A DNA stretch of 64,000 nt from assembly GCF_023515995.1 (NCBI RefSeq), contig NZ_CP097320.1:4340001-4404000 (forward strand). Reading direction: 5' to 3'. This document shows positions 26,698 to 35,311 of the stretch, piece by piece. The position numbers and the translations under genes were made by a program. How positions within the stretch are numbered: position 1 is the first letter of the stretch; the number at the start of each line of letters is the position of its first letter. Origin of the DNA: Candidatus Mycobacterium methanotrophicum (GTDB taxonomy: Bacteria; Actinomycetota; Actinomycetes; Mycobacteriales; Mycobacteriaceae). The notes beneath the pieces are model-generated. The model had not been told where the DNA came from and ran no database searches. It saw only the letters and a list, made by a program, of their open reading frames with translations.

Positions 26698-27165
26698 GTG
26701 TCCGGCGGACCCGAGGATGACGCGCCGGGACCTAACGCAGGTCCGGCGAGTACAACACCGTCACTGGAGCGGTCCCGGAACATGGCGGCCATTCGGCGGA
26801 CGGATACACGGCCCGAGCTTCTTCTACGCAGCGCCCTTCACGCTCGCGGGCTTCGGTTCCGGAAGGACTACCCCGTACGGGCCGAGGGCCGCATCATAAG
26901 GCCGGACATTGCGTTCACACGTAAAGGACTGGCGGTGTTTCTCGACGGCTGCTTTTGGCATGGGTGCCCAGAACATGGACGCCCACCGAAGTCCAACAAC
27001 TCGTACTGGCTGCCGAAGCTGGCCAAGAATGCGCAGAGGGATCGCGAGCAGACGAGGATTCTGACCGACGCGGGCTGGACCGTCATCCGCGTCTGGGAGC
27101 ACGTTGCGGTCGAGGACGCCGTCTCGGCTGTGCGGGAGGCATTGCGCGGGGTCGGCGCCGAATGA
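26698..27165 (+). CDS. vsr: Vsr-type very short patch repair endonuclease
   Basis: 155 aa from GTG 26698, the usual Vsr length; an ATG at 26782 would cut into the conserved start. Family features are RRTDTRPELLLRSALHARGLRFRKDYPV, RPDIAF with the catalytic Asp, VFLDGCFWHGCPEH with the His/Cys zinc site, and a NAQRD...GWTVIRVWEHV end. Vsr nicks at T:G mismatches that arise when 5-methylcytosine deaminates, which explains its pairing with the adjacent methyltransferase. The two genes are divergent, with 115 bp between the starts. Confidence 0.9.
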   Translation: MSGGPEDDAPGPNAGPASTTPSLERSRNMAAIRRTDTRPELLLRSALHARGLRFRKDYPVRAEGRIIRPDIAFTRKGLAVFLDGCFWHGCPEHGRPPKSNNSYWLPKLAKNAQRDREQTRILTDAGWTVIRVWEHVAVEDAVSAVREALRGVGAE

Positions 27166-27169
27166 CCAT

Positions 27170-27352
27170 CTACCCGTGTAGCGGTATTACGTTGCCGTAG
27201 CGCGGCGTCTGCGCCAGGGCCGCTAGCGCGCCGAGCGCCGCCATGTTGCCCGTATGGTCGTCGGTTTTGATCAGGTGCGCGTAGAGCCGCATCGTCAGGC
27301 TGGCGTCCTTATGTCCGACACCATCAGCGGCAGCGGCGGGCGGCCCTGTCAC
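27170..27352 (-). pseudogene. Tyrosine recombinase/integrase C-terminal remnant
   Basis: The frame reads VGHKDASLTMRLYAHLIKTDD, the box-II region of phage-type integrases with the nucleophilic Tyr in RLYAHL, followed by a short tail ending VIPLHG. Everything upstream, including the catalytic Arg and core, is missing. It is the only trace of a recombinase that could have moved the island. Similarity covers only about 45 residues. Confidence 0.6.
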
Positions 27353-27455
27353 CTGAGTTCTTCAGCCCGTACGCTGGCGGCGAAGCCGCGAACCGGCCGG
27401 TGCTTTTACATGAGACGCACGCTGTCGCCGCTGGTTTGGCAGACGTGGGCGTGAC

Positions 27456-27719
27456 TCAGCAGTCGACGGTGGCGGTGGCCAGGGTTTTGGGCATCAGCTC
27501 GTCAAATCCGGCCGGATGAAGGTTGCTGGACAATGCGATCGAGCGTTTCTCGTAGGCGGCGTCGACGAGGCGGTAGAGGCCTTCGGCGGCGTCGGCGCCG
27601 ACGGCTAACAGCCCAATGTCATCAACGCAGATGAGATCGGCGCGCAGGATGCGGCCGATGGCCTTGGTGGCGGTGTCGTCGGCGCGGTGGCGGCGCACCA
27701 GGGCCCCGAGAGCTTCGCG
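27456..27719 (-). pseudogene. IS21-family helper ATPase (IstB) C-terminal fragment
   Basis: ALGALVRRHRADD, then RADLICVDDIGLLAVGADAAEG (Walker B region), YEKRSIALSSNLHPAGFDEL and a final TLATATVD. These are IstB hallmarks. The N-terminal part with Walker A is replaced by unrelated sequence and the extreme C-terminus is cut, so it is non-functional IS debris. Confidence 0.75.
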
Positions 27720-28068
27720 GCTAAAACCACGCCACGTGCAGCCCGGAAACCATCGGCCGATGACGCTGCCAGCAGCGTTAACACGAAAGCCATTGCGGCT
27801 CAATGGCTCCGGCATGTTGTTCAATCCTTCTTCAGGCGTGTTGTCTTCCGGCGCCGTCGCCGCCTTTGAAATTCCGTGCCGTTCAGGTGTGCCCCTCGGG
27901 CGCGCGGACGGCACGGCGTTACTCGGCGCCGACCGTGAGCTGTGGACCCGGGCCGGAGACGCCTCAGCGGTTATCACGAACGCCGCCGCGGAATGGTTCG
28001 GTCGCGGCACTGACCAGGACTGCGCGGCGCAGAAGCGAGGTTAGCGAAAGGGTTTGAAACGCGCGCCC
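27720..28068. other. No supportable gene
   Basis: Open frames exist on both strands but none shows family similarity. A minus-strand frame (PEDNTPEEGLNNMPEPLSRN) runs into the IstB fragment and could be the remnant of another element. Treated as non-coding or decayed sequence. Confidence 0.4.
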
Positions 28069-28740
28069 TTAGCGGACGTAGATTTCCCCGCCGGCGGGAT
28101 ATCCGCCGCCCCGGGTGGTGATGTGGACGTGGTCGTAGTGGCCGTAACCGGAGCCTGCTGGCCCATTGGGGGTGTAGTAGGTGCCGCGCCAGATGGCATC
28201 TTGCAACGCGAATCGAGTCGCGTTCTTCAGCGCGAACGCGACGATCTCATTTCCGAGCGCGATGCCTTGAGCGCTACTGGGGTTGGGGATCATGATGTCC
28301 AACGCCAAACCCTGCGGATGCCAAGGCTTCGAGTCCGGCCGAACGCCGCCGATGCTCTTGATCTCAGGGAACGCCGCGCTGAGACTGCGTTCGGCCAAAA
28401 TCGTCTTGACCTGTAGACCGCGCTCCGAAGCGACACCCGCGGGCAGCACGCGAGGGGCATCTCGATTGACGACCCGCCATCGTGATGCCCTGGACGCCGA
28501 CGCCATCTCGCCGCTGCCGACGCTCACGCTCGACCACGCCCACGACGGTGGGGCCGGGGCGACCGGGGTGACCTCTATGCGGCACGGCGCGGCACCGCCA
28601 ACGTCCGGATTGGCCTCGGCTCGGGTGGCGGCGGCGTCGGCGCTTCCGGCGACCACAAAGAAGACGGCAGCCGGGGCGACCACTGCAGCCACCATCGCCG
28701 GTGACCTTCGTCGGCTGCTGGCCAATCGGTGTCGCGCCAC
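28069..28740 (-). CDS. Exported LAS-type peptidase-like protein (Rv0320-like)
   Basis: 223 aa. An N-terminal basic stretch (RHRLASSRRR) and hydrophobic segment (VAAVVAPAAVFFVVAGSADA) predict export, with a likely Ala-X-Ala site. The C-terminal ~110 residues resemble the ARB-07466/VldE-like domain related to LAS metallopeptidases: PWHPQGLALDIMIP has the HxxGxAxD-type metal motif and GHYDHVHITT supplies a second His pair. One Cys lies near the start of the mature part (PCRIEV). Probably periplasmic or secreted and possibly acting on peptidoglycan, but activity is unproven for the family. First of several minus-strand genes after the mobile region. Confidence 0.75.
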   Translation of the reverse strand: MARHRLASSRRRSPAMVAAVVAPAAVFFVVAGSADAAATRAEANPDVGGAAPCRIEVTPVAPAPPSWAWSSVSVGSGEMASASRASRWRVVNRDAPRVLPAGVASERGLQVKTILAERSLSAAFPEIKSIGGVRPDSKPWHPQGLALDIMIPNPSSAQGIALGNEIVAFALKNATRFALQDAIWRGTYYTPNGPAGSGYGHYDHVHITTRGGGYPAGGEIYVR

Positions 28741-28846
28741 GACGACACCTTACGAGCAAATCTAGGGATTGTCACGAAATCGTAACTATCCACCTCTGAC
28801 GGCTTGTTTCCGTCGAGCCTCAGATGGGCCGGCTACTGGGTTCTCG

Positions 28847-29563
28847 CTACAGACGGCTCGCCGCGAAATCCGCGCCTTGGGCCGTCATGCCGTTTACCGC
28901 GTACTCGGCGTGCGCAACGTTCGGCACCCCGCCGGCGTCGCCATCGCAGATGGTATCACCGGGAGCGCACAAGTCGTCGGTCTTGGGTGCATATAGCGGG
29001 CCGATGACGATCGCCGGTGCGCCGTAGTTTTGCAGCCACTGATTTGACGGCTTCCCGAACAGGGTGACCGCGGCGACGTGGTTAGCCACCGACGGTGGCA
29101 TCGGCTTGGGCAGGAACTGGACATATTCGGCCGGTATCTCCGCCGGGATGGAAGCCGACGTCACGAAACCGGCCACCGCTGCGCCCTGAGAGTATCCGCC
29201 GAGCACGATCCGGGTGTTGGGGCAGTTCGCCGCGGTTGCCTCGATATGGTTACCCGCATCTTTGATCCCCTCGACGACACTTTGCGCAAACGCGATGCGG
29301 TCGGAGAAGTTGCTGCTGGCATCGTAGTTAACCGGGTACACGCCGAGCGACTTGGGGCCGATTGCCGTGCGCAGTGCGTCGATGAATGACTGTCCCACCC
29401 CGCCGACACCGGGCGGCTCACCGGTGCCGCGGGCGAAGACTGCCTCGACGTCGGGGCACGGTTGCGCCGCCGCGATGGGGAGGGGTCCGCTCAGCAATCC
29501 GAAGGTGGCGGACAACGCGGCAACAATGACGCGAGCAGTTTGACGTGGGCGCATGGTCAACAT
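28847..29563 (-). CDS. Secreted cutinase-family esterase
   Basis: 238 aa (ATG 29563; ATG 29554 also possible). A signal peptide (ARVIVAALSATFGLLSGPLPIAAA) is followed by the mature start QPCPDVEAVFARGTGEPPG, the standard cutinase N-terminus. The nucleophile motif GGYSQGAAVAG holds Ser, Asp is in CDGDAGGVP and His in NVAHAEYAVNGM. Four Cys are placed for the two usual disulfides. Mycobacterial cutinase-like proteins hydrolyse short-chain esters and some lipids outside the cell. It belongs to an exported-protein cluster here; intact. Confidence 0.9.
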   Translation of the reverse strand: MLTMRPRQTARVIVAALSATFGLLSGPLPIAAAQPCPDVEAVFARGTGEPPGVGGVGQSFIDALRTAIGPKSLGVYPVNYDASSNFSDRIAFAQSVVEGIKDAGNHIEATAANCPNTRIVLGGYSQGAAVAGFVTSASIPAEIPAEYVQFLPKPMPPSVANHVAAVTLFGKPSNQWLQNYGAPAIVIGPLYAPKTDDLCAPGDTICDGDAGGVPNVAHAEYAVNGMTAQGADFAASRL

Positions 29564-29625
29564 TGTTGCGCTGTCCCCCCAGGGGGTCGGGTTTTTCCAT
29601 TCGCTTCAGTCGCGAAAGGCAGGTG

Positions 29626-30009
29626 CTACGGCGTTTCCGTTGCGTCGTCCAGGACACTGGCGGCGATGCCGTACGGCAGGAAGCGGACTTTGCGGGTGGC
29701 ATCGGTGTTGTTCTGGTTGGCCCGCAGCGCGTCAAGTTCGGTGGCGTACACCTCTTCGACCCGTGCACCGCCGTCAGTGCTCACGGTGTAAATGACCCAG
29801 ACGCCGCGCCCGGCCTCACCGGCAGTTTCCGGCCTCGTCCGCAAGCGTCGGGCCAGGTCGTCGAGAAGCCCGGACCGCCCGGCGCGGTCGCCCGGCACGG
29901 TGAAAAACCGGCTGATCCCGTCGAATGCCTCGCGTAGTCCCTCGCTGGCATCGCGGAACACCCGATCAAAGTCGTCGGGATCGAATCCGAATCGACCGTT
30001 GTCGTCCAT
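29626..30009 (-). CDS. Conserved protein (Rv0313-like)
   Basis: 127 aa from ATG 30009, preceded by AGGAGG. An acidic, Phe-rich N-terminus (GRFGFDPDDFDRVFRDASEG, then DGISRFFTVPG) leads to a small alpha/beta domain (GVWVIYTVSTDGGARVEEVY, then VRFLPYGIAAS). From memory Rv0313 has the same size and neighbours Rv0312, whose counterpart is two genes upstream here. Cytoplasmic, function unknown. An upstream in-frame extension lacks a binding site and is not used. Confidence 0.7.
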   Translation of the reverse strand: MDDNGRFGFDPDDFDRVFRDASEGLREAFDGISRFFTVPGDRAGRSGLLDDLARRLRTRPETAGEAGRGVWVIYTVSTDGGARVEEVYATELDALRANQNNTDATRKVRFLPYGIAASVLDDATETP

Positions 30010-30098
30010 TGCGGCCTCCTGGCAGCTCACACGGATACACCCCAGTGTGCGCATAACGGGCCGCCTGCGCCATCGGCGCCCCCAGCGACCGCTCAGTG

Positions 30099-31469
30099 CT
30101 ACGGCCCCGGCGGTGGTGGGGGCGGCGGAAGGTCGATCGGAATCGGGACGGTGACGAACGGCAGGTGCAGGTACACCACCATCGGCGGCGGTGCGGGAGC
30201 GGCCGGCGGCGGCGGCGGTGCGGGAGCGGCCGGCGGCGGCGGCGGTGCGGGAGCGGCCGGCGGCGGCGCGTAGACGGGTGCTTGCCGACTCGGCACCTGA
30301 CGGACAGGAGCCGGGTTCACGACGCTTTGCGGTAGCTGATTCAGCACAGGGGCCGGTGCCGTGACGGGTTGCGGAGGAGGTGGAGGCGCAGCGGCCGACG
30401 ACGGCGGCGCCAGTGCTGGCGCGGACGCTTTCGGTGCCGGTCCGGCTACCACAGGCGCGGGCCCGGGGGGCGTCACGTGTTCTGTCGGATGGACGTTCCC
30501 GACGTGGCTGGCACTGTGATTCGTCGCCGGACCGCCGTCAGCCCCCAGCGACACCAACAGCGCCACAAGGCCAATCAGAAGCACCGCCGCGAGCCCACTA
30601 CCCGCCGGCAGGAACGGCCGGCGGGGACGAAGGTCGTCGTCCTCGTCCGCCAAGGCGCTGTAGGCGAGAGCGCCGTTGCCCAATCCGGCATTCGCGGAAA
30701 CGTCGCGGTATGCGGCTACGAGCGGGTTCACCTCGCCGGTGCCGGGATCCTGCGCGTAGGCCAACGCAGCGGTCGACGACGCGAACAACGGTGCATTTGC
30801 TGAGGCCAGCGCCGCGCCGCGGGCGAGCGCCAGGTCCGGTTCTTCAGATGCGCTCAGCGGGATGGAAACCAGCGCCTCCAATCGCCGCACGATGGCGACG
30901 ATGTCGACGCCGCAACCAACAACGAACACACCGTCGACACGCGACTGCCGCCCGTCGAGCGCAGCGACCATCGCGGCCAGCACGGCAATCTCCTCAGCGC
31001 TGTGCCCAGCGCAGCGCAGATGCCGTCGGTGCAAATCGACGATGGAACCGTCGGCGGTTTCGACAACGGCCAACATTGCACTTTCCGCCTCGATGAACAG
31101 CAGCGCGGTGTACTCGTAACCCATTGCCTGGCCGACTGTCTGGGCCAGCGCCGCCGCCGCGAGCAGGGGTGAGACCAGCATGACGCCGCAGATCTGGCGG
31201 GCGGCGAGCTCGTCCCGCAACGCACCTACATCGGTTGGCTCGGTCCAGGTCACACCGGTCGACATCAACCGGTAGCCACCGTCGGCGGCGCCTTCTCGGG
31301 TGCCGAGGACAGCGGCGACCACCTGAGCGGGTGCGCTCGTTGCCGAGCCGTCCGCGACCGCGACGTCGAACTCGTCTGCTTCGACGGTCACGCCGTCGGC
31401 GTTTTCGCCTTGCACCAGCACCATGCGGACGACCGTAGGTGCCATCGACACACCTAGAACGATGTCCAC
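30099..31469 (-). CDS. ASKHA-like membrane protein with Pro-rich tail, paralogue 4
   Basis: About 456 aa from GTG 31469 after GGAG. It shares the N-terminal domain of the triplet at 13-18 kb: IVLGVSMAPTVVRMVLVQGE, YRLMSTGVTWTEPTDVGALRD, ALLFIEAESAMLAVVETADG, VVGCGVDIVAIVRRLEA, and ALARGAALASANAPLFASS. The membrane helix is LAAVLLIGLVALLVSL. The tail is Pro/Ala-rich; three near-identical PAPPPPPAA units (30190-30270) arise from a DNA repeat of 30 bp. It ends MVVYLHLPFVTVPIPIDLPP, whose LPF(V)xVPIP motif also ends the Rv0312-type neighbour, suggesting a shared C-terminal function. Role unknown. Confidence 0.75.
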   Translation of the reverse strand: MDIVLGVSMAPTVVRMVLVQGENADGVTVEADEFDVAVADGSATSAPAQVVAAVLGTREGAADGGYRLMSTGVTWTEPTDVGALRDELAARQICGVMLVSPLLAAAALAQTVGQAMGYEYTALLFIEAESAMLAVVETADGSIVDLHRRHLRCAGHSAEEIAVLAAMVAALDGRQSRVDGVFVVGCGVDIVAIVRRLEALVSIPLSASEEPDLALARGAALASANAPLFASSTAALAYAQDPGTGEVNPLVAAYRDVSANAGLGNGALAYSALADEDDDLRPRRPFLPAGSGLAAVLLIGLVALLVSLGADGGPATNHSASHVGNVHPTEHVTPPGPAPVVAGPAPKASAPALAPPSSAAAPPPPPQPVTAPAPVLNQLPQSVVNPAPVRQVPSRQAPVYAPPPAAPAPPPPPAAPAPPPPPAAPAPPPMVVYLHLPFVTVPIPIDLPPPPPPPGP

Positions 31470-31609
31470 GACTTCTCCAATGTCCTCCGCTAGCAACAGT
31501 CGGGCGAAGAATGCACCGCGCGACGCGGCGTTACTTGTCCGCCAATCCGGCGTTGCTAGCTTACGCGTCGGACGTCACGAGGATCGCGCTTGCGAAACGG
31601 CCCCGGGAG

Positions 31610-33592
31610 TCAGAACCCAGGGCTTCCGTACGGATACTGCGGCTGATACGGGCTCTGCGGCTGATACGGGCTCTGCGGCTGATACGGGCTCTGCGGCTGA
31701 TACGGGCTCGGCGGCTGATACGGGCTCGGCGGCTGGCTCGCGCCGCCCTGTCCCGCCGGCACCTGAACCGGTATCGGGACCGGCACGAACGGGAGCTTCA
31801 AATACGTCGTCGTCATCACTTCCGACGGTGAGGTACTCGTCGTCGTGCTTGTCGTCGGCGGTGTCGTCGTCGTGGTCGGGGTGGTGGTGGTCGTCGTCGG
31901 GGTAGTGCTCGTCGGCTGTTGCGTGGTGCTCGGCGGGGGCTGATAAGTCGTCGTCACCGGTGGCGGCGGCGGAGGCGGCGGCGCCTCGCTGGTGACTGGC
32001 GGCGCGACAGTGGCCGACGGCGCGGGACTCGGAGGCGGTGGCGGCAGCGGACTCGGCGACGGCAACTTGGAGCTCGGTAGCGCCGGCCGCGGCGCAGCCG
32101 AGGTGCTGGGGGGTGCGGGGGCCGGCGCGTGGCTGGTGGAGCTTGTCAGCGTAAAAGCGACGCCGCCGATGGCCACCATCGATGCCAAAGCGGCGACACC
32201 CAAAAACAGTTGCGGCAGCCGATTTCGGCGCGACGGCGCCTTCGGCGGGTCAAACTTCGGCAGTTGCAGCAGCTGAGACGGTGTAGCGCGGGCGTCATCG
32301 TCATAAGGCTCACCGGTGTAGACGACCGGCTCGTTGACCGAATCGTCAACCTCGGACCAGGCCAACTGGTGAAGCGCCTGCGACGGGTCCTCGAGAAACG
32401 CCGCGCCGGTGGGTGTCCCGAACCCGCCGGTGGAGCCGCAGAAGGTGTCGGTCGATGCGGTGAATCCGCCGGTGAACGCTGCGAAGCCGGCCGTAGACGC
32501 GCCCACCATCGCGGCCATCGTCGTCGATTCAGGCTCGTCTTCTTGCCGCTCGATCGGCTGCCGCGTTGAGAGCATCACCGCGCCGACCGCCATCGCGAGC
32601 CCGGGCTGAACAGCGGTGAACACCGCCGTCTCGGCATGCGCTGAAAGACGCTGAGCGATAAATGGAGTCTTGGCGAGACCGCCGGCCATCGCCACCGCAG
32701 CGAGGTCTCTGCAACGAATATTGCTGCGCTGCAACATATCGTCGAACGCCGAGAGCACGCCACTCAACCGACCTTCGATCAGGGTCTCCAGTTCGGCTCG
32801 CGTCACCTCAACGGTGGCACGCTGCCCGGACTGCTCCACGACTAGCTCCGTCACCGTCTCGTCGGACAGCCGTTCCTTGGCCAGCCGGCATTCTTCGCGC
32901 AGATTGCCGAACTGCCCTATCACGCCGGTGCTGGCAGGGTCGGCGCCATCGGCGTGACCGATATTGTCCAACAGATGAATCAGTAACGCTTGATCAATGA
33001 GGTCGCCGGAGAATTCCGGGTAACGCAGCGTGTCGGCAATCGGGGTAAAGCCTGAAGCTGCGTCGGCCAGCGTGATGCTGGTACCGGCACCGCCGAAATC
33101 CAGGAGCGCCACCACACCACTGCCAGGCAGCCGGCCATCGGAATTCAACGCCGTCAATGCGGTAATGGAATCTGAAACCAGCCGCGGCGACATGGTGCCA
33201 CGAACAAAGCCGGCGTGCGTGCACAACGCGTGTTGTAGCCCGTGTAAGGCTTGCGGTTCCCAGTGCGCGGGAACGGCAATCGTTATGTTGGACGTCGACG
33301 CATCGCCACCGGTCGCGGCGATCAACGCATCGAGCGCCTCCACCAGCAACAGCGCCGGGTCATGGGTCGATCCGTCGGCAGACACCAGCGCGCCCGAGCC
33401 ACCGACGCTTTCGACGAAACCGGTCATCAACGTGCCGGTATGTGCAGCATTCGGCTCATCCATCGGCACGCCGAGTTCCGGGGCGCGGTCAGGAAAAAGG
33501 GTCAACACGGCGCGGCGCGAAACGGGGGGCTTCCCGCTGCGGACCGCAACCAGATTGGTGGTCCCGATCGATAACCCCAATGGGTCATACAT
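31610..33592 (-). CDS. Rv0312-type Hsp70-like membrane protein with Pro/Thr-rich tail
   Basis: 660 aa from ATG 33592, matching the M. tuberculosis Rv0312 start (MYDPLGLSIGTTNLVA). The N-terminal ~330 residues are an Hsp70-type ATPase fold: SIGTTNLVAVRSG (Asp of phosphate-1 replaced by Ser), LLDFGGAGTSITLAD (phosphate-2, Asp kept), LVSDSITALTAL and VAMAGGLAKTPFIAQRL (adenosine motif). No substrate-binding domain follows. After an acidic linker and RRNRLPQLFLG, a helix (LGVAALASMVAIGGVAFTLT) leads to Pro/Ser/Thr sequence, the KLPFVPVPIPVQVP motif and about six SPYQPQ repeats (18-bp DNA repeat, 31635-31735). Probably cytoplasmic ATPase-like head and external tail; function unknown. Confidence 0.85.
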   Translation of the reverse strand: MYDPLGLSIGTTNLVAVRSGKPPVSRRAVLTLFPDRAPELGVPMDEPNAAHTGTLMTGFVESVGGSGALVSADGSTHDPALLLVEALDALIAATGGDASTSNITIAVPAHWEPQALHGLQHALCTHAGFVRGTMSPRLVSDSITALTALNSDGRLPGSGVVALLDFGGAGTSITLADAASGFTPIADTLRYPEFSGDLIDQALLIHLLDNIGHADGADPASTGVIGQFGNLREECRLAKERLSDETVTELVVEQSGQRATVEVTRAELETLIEGRLSGVLSAFDDMLQRSNIRCRDLAAVAMAGGLAKTPFIAQRLSAHAETAVFTAVQPGLAMAVGAVMLSTRQPIERQEDEPESTTMAAMVGASTAGFAAFTGGFTASTDTFCGSTGGFGTPTGAAFLEDPSQALHQLAWSEVDDSVNEPVVYTGEPYDDDARATPSQLLQLPKFDPPKAPSRRNRLPQLFLGVAALASMVAIGGVAFTLTSSTSHAPAPAPPSTSAAPRPALPSSKLPSPSPLPPPPPSPAPSATVAPPVTSEAPPPPPPPPVTTTYQPPPSTTQQPTSTTPTTTTTTPTTTTTPPTTSTTTSTSPSEVMTTTYLKLPFVPVPIPVQVPAGQGGASQPPSPYQPPSPYQPQSPYQPQSPYQPQSPYQPQYPYGSPGF

Positions 33593-33744
33593 AAAGCGAA
33601 TACCTTCGTCGATAGCGGTCGCTGGCCGGCTTAACCATAACCGTGGGCACGCTACGACGATCGGCCACAATCTGATCGGTATGCGCTCGATGCGGTTGTG
33701 TCACCGAAGTGATACGGCCACGGTCTTGACAGATCCGGTTGGCT

Positions 33745-34278
33745 TCACACCACGGTGAGCGGCAACGATTTTCTCGGTTGGAATTGAAACGTCGACCCGC
33801 CGCTGACCTTGGCAATCGACACCTCGGGTAGCTTCGTTGTCGCCGTGTCGGTTTCGGATAGCTCGACGGCCCAGTCTGTGCTGTTCTCGTTGACCGTTGC
33901 CTCGATATGCGGGTCGACCGCGGTGGCCATCGCCTGCAACGGCTGCGTCGACTTTGGCGAGCACAACGAGATCCACGCGGCATCGTCGTGGGCCGGTGAC
34001 CGGTGAACGCGTAGTTGGCCCGATATCTCGGCGTCGACGTAGCCGAGCGGGTTAAACAGCGGGTGCATCTCGAAAACCGGTAGCACGCCTTCGATCCCAC
34101 CAGGTAATAACAGCGCTCGGTGGATGCGCTGCGCGCCCAGCCCGGCTAAGCCGATCAACTGGCGGGTTCCCACCGAGGTGGCCAGTGCGGTATCCGAGCC
34201 CGCGGGCGCTCGCACTGCGACCACGAACGACAAGTACAGCAAGTGCATCTGCAGGCACACCTCATCGGCCATCCGCAC
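33745..34278 (-). pseudogene. C-terminal remnant of a Rv0311-like protein
   Basis: About 165 codons ending at 33745: SVGTRQLIGLAGLGAQRIHRALLL, GVLPVFEMHPLFNPLGYVDAE, and SKVSGGSTFQF near the end. Gene order (between the Rv0312- and Rv0310c/Rv0309-like genes) points to Rv0311, about 409 aa in M. tuberculosis, so more than half is missing. The lost part is the N-terminus, at the junction with the Rv0310c-like remnant. Assignment rests mainly on position; I could not align it. Confidence 0.5.
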
Positions 34279-34302
34279 CAGCGCCGAGTGGGAGAACGCG
34301 CC

Positions 34303-34473
34303 GAAGTCGAGTTCAACTTCATGCTGATCGGTGCCGGGTTCTACCGCGACCGTTATCGCCGCACCGCCGACGGATGGCGGATCAGCGTGACGGGATATGA
34401 CCGGACCTATGAGGCGGCGATGTCGTTGGCGAACCTCGACTTCAAGCTGACGCCCGGTCGCGCTCTGGCCTGA
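34303..34473 (+). pseudogene. C-terminal remnant of a SnoaL-like protein (Rv0310c-like)
   Basis: In-frame sequence EVEFNFMLIGAGFYRDRYRR, then TADGWRISVTGYDRTYEAA and a tail ending PGRALA. The G.YRDRY.R..DGWRI pattern is the typical C-terminal strand pair of SnoaL/NTF2-like proteins. The N-terminal two thirds are absent; reading upstream enters unrelated sequence that belongs to the opposed Rv0311-like remnant. A single deletion across the divergent gene starts would explain both. Confidence 0.6.
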
Positions 34474-34492
34474 ATCCTGTTGCGGCTGTCAC

Positions 34493-35149
34493 TTATCGAG
34501 TGATCGCGATGACGGCGCCAGGTTTTAGCCACTGGATGATTTGCACCAGCGTGGCGTCGTCGATCGCCACGCAACCCTCGGTCGGGCCACCGTCGGTGGT
34601 GTGGAAGAAAAACGCAGCGCCTTTGCCTGGCTCGCGGTTTGGGTTGACGCCCATCACCACGGCATGTTTGTACTGCGGAATTTCGAGGTTTTCACTCGCT
34701 GCGGTATCGAACGGGCACTGAGCTTTCTGGCAGACCTGCATGGTGTTGAAGGTCCGGCTGTTGTCGTCGCCGCTCCACCAGTGGTTGGAGTCGACCTGCA
34801 CGTACTTCAGTCCGCCACCGGGATTGGGCGCGGTCCCGAATGCGAACGGCAAGGAGTAGACCCCCATCGGGGTAGCCGGATATCCGCTTTTGGCTTGCGG
34901 CGCAAGGCCTGCCGATCCGACGTGGGCGGGTATGCCGGCCGCGACCGGCCGCCAGCCGGCGGGACCGCGTTGGTAGACATCCAACTTCGCGTTCGAACCG
35001 CCAACGCCGACAACGGAAACCACCTGGGTCGCATTACCGATTGAAGGGGCAAACCAGGGTGCGCCGACTGCACCACCCGTTGGAGCTGCGGCAAGGGTGA
35101 CAAAGGCAGTGCACACCGTAGCGCACAGCGAACCCAGCAGTCGGCGCAC
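34493..35149 (-). CDS. Exported L,D-transpeptidase-like protein (Rv0309-like)
   Basis: 218 aa, the length recalled for Rv0309. A signal peptide (LGSLCATVCTAFVTLAAAPTGGAVG) precedes SIGNATQVVSVVGVGGSNAK. The catalytic YkuD-type motif lies near the end: FFFHTTDGGPTEGCVAIDDAT, with the His and nucleophilic Cys of L,D-transpeptidase-fold enzymes; a SHIGSAG-type motif appears as PAHVGSAGLAP. A pair of Cys (QVCQKAQCPF) may form a disulfide. Likely periplasmic, acting on or binding peptidoglycan. Divergent from the FHA-ABC gene across a 162-bp gap. Confidence 0.85.
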   Translation of the reverse strand: MRRLLGSLCATVCTAFVTLAAAPTGGAVGAPWFAPSIGNATQVVSVVGVGGSNAKLDVYQRGPAGWRPVAAGIPAHVGSAGLAPQAKSGYPATPMGVYSLPFAFGTAPNPGGGLKYVQVDSNHWWSGDDNSRTFNTMQVCQKAQCPFDTAASENLEIPQYKHAVVMGVNPNREPGKGAAFFFHTTDGGPTEGCVAIDDATLVQIIQWLKPGAVIAITR

Positions 35150-35311
35150 CGTTTCATGGTCGACGCCGAGCGACCCTTACGTCAAGTAAAGGTTTAGCGT
35201 CGATCCGATCACCGCACGGGCGCGGCCCGACGCTGGCCACCTGTCGTTGCAGGCTGTGGCTATATGTTCATATGCGTCGCGCACAGGATCCCCGGGTATA
35301 GAGAGCAGTGG

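Noticed and set aside
30190..30270. Regularly spaced repeats considered as a CRISPR array
   Set aside because: Units are contiguous with no unique spacers and encode PAPPPPPAA in frame inside a gene.
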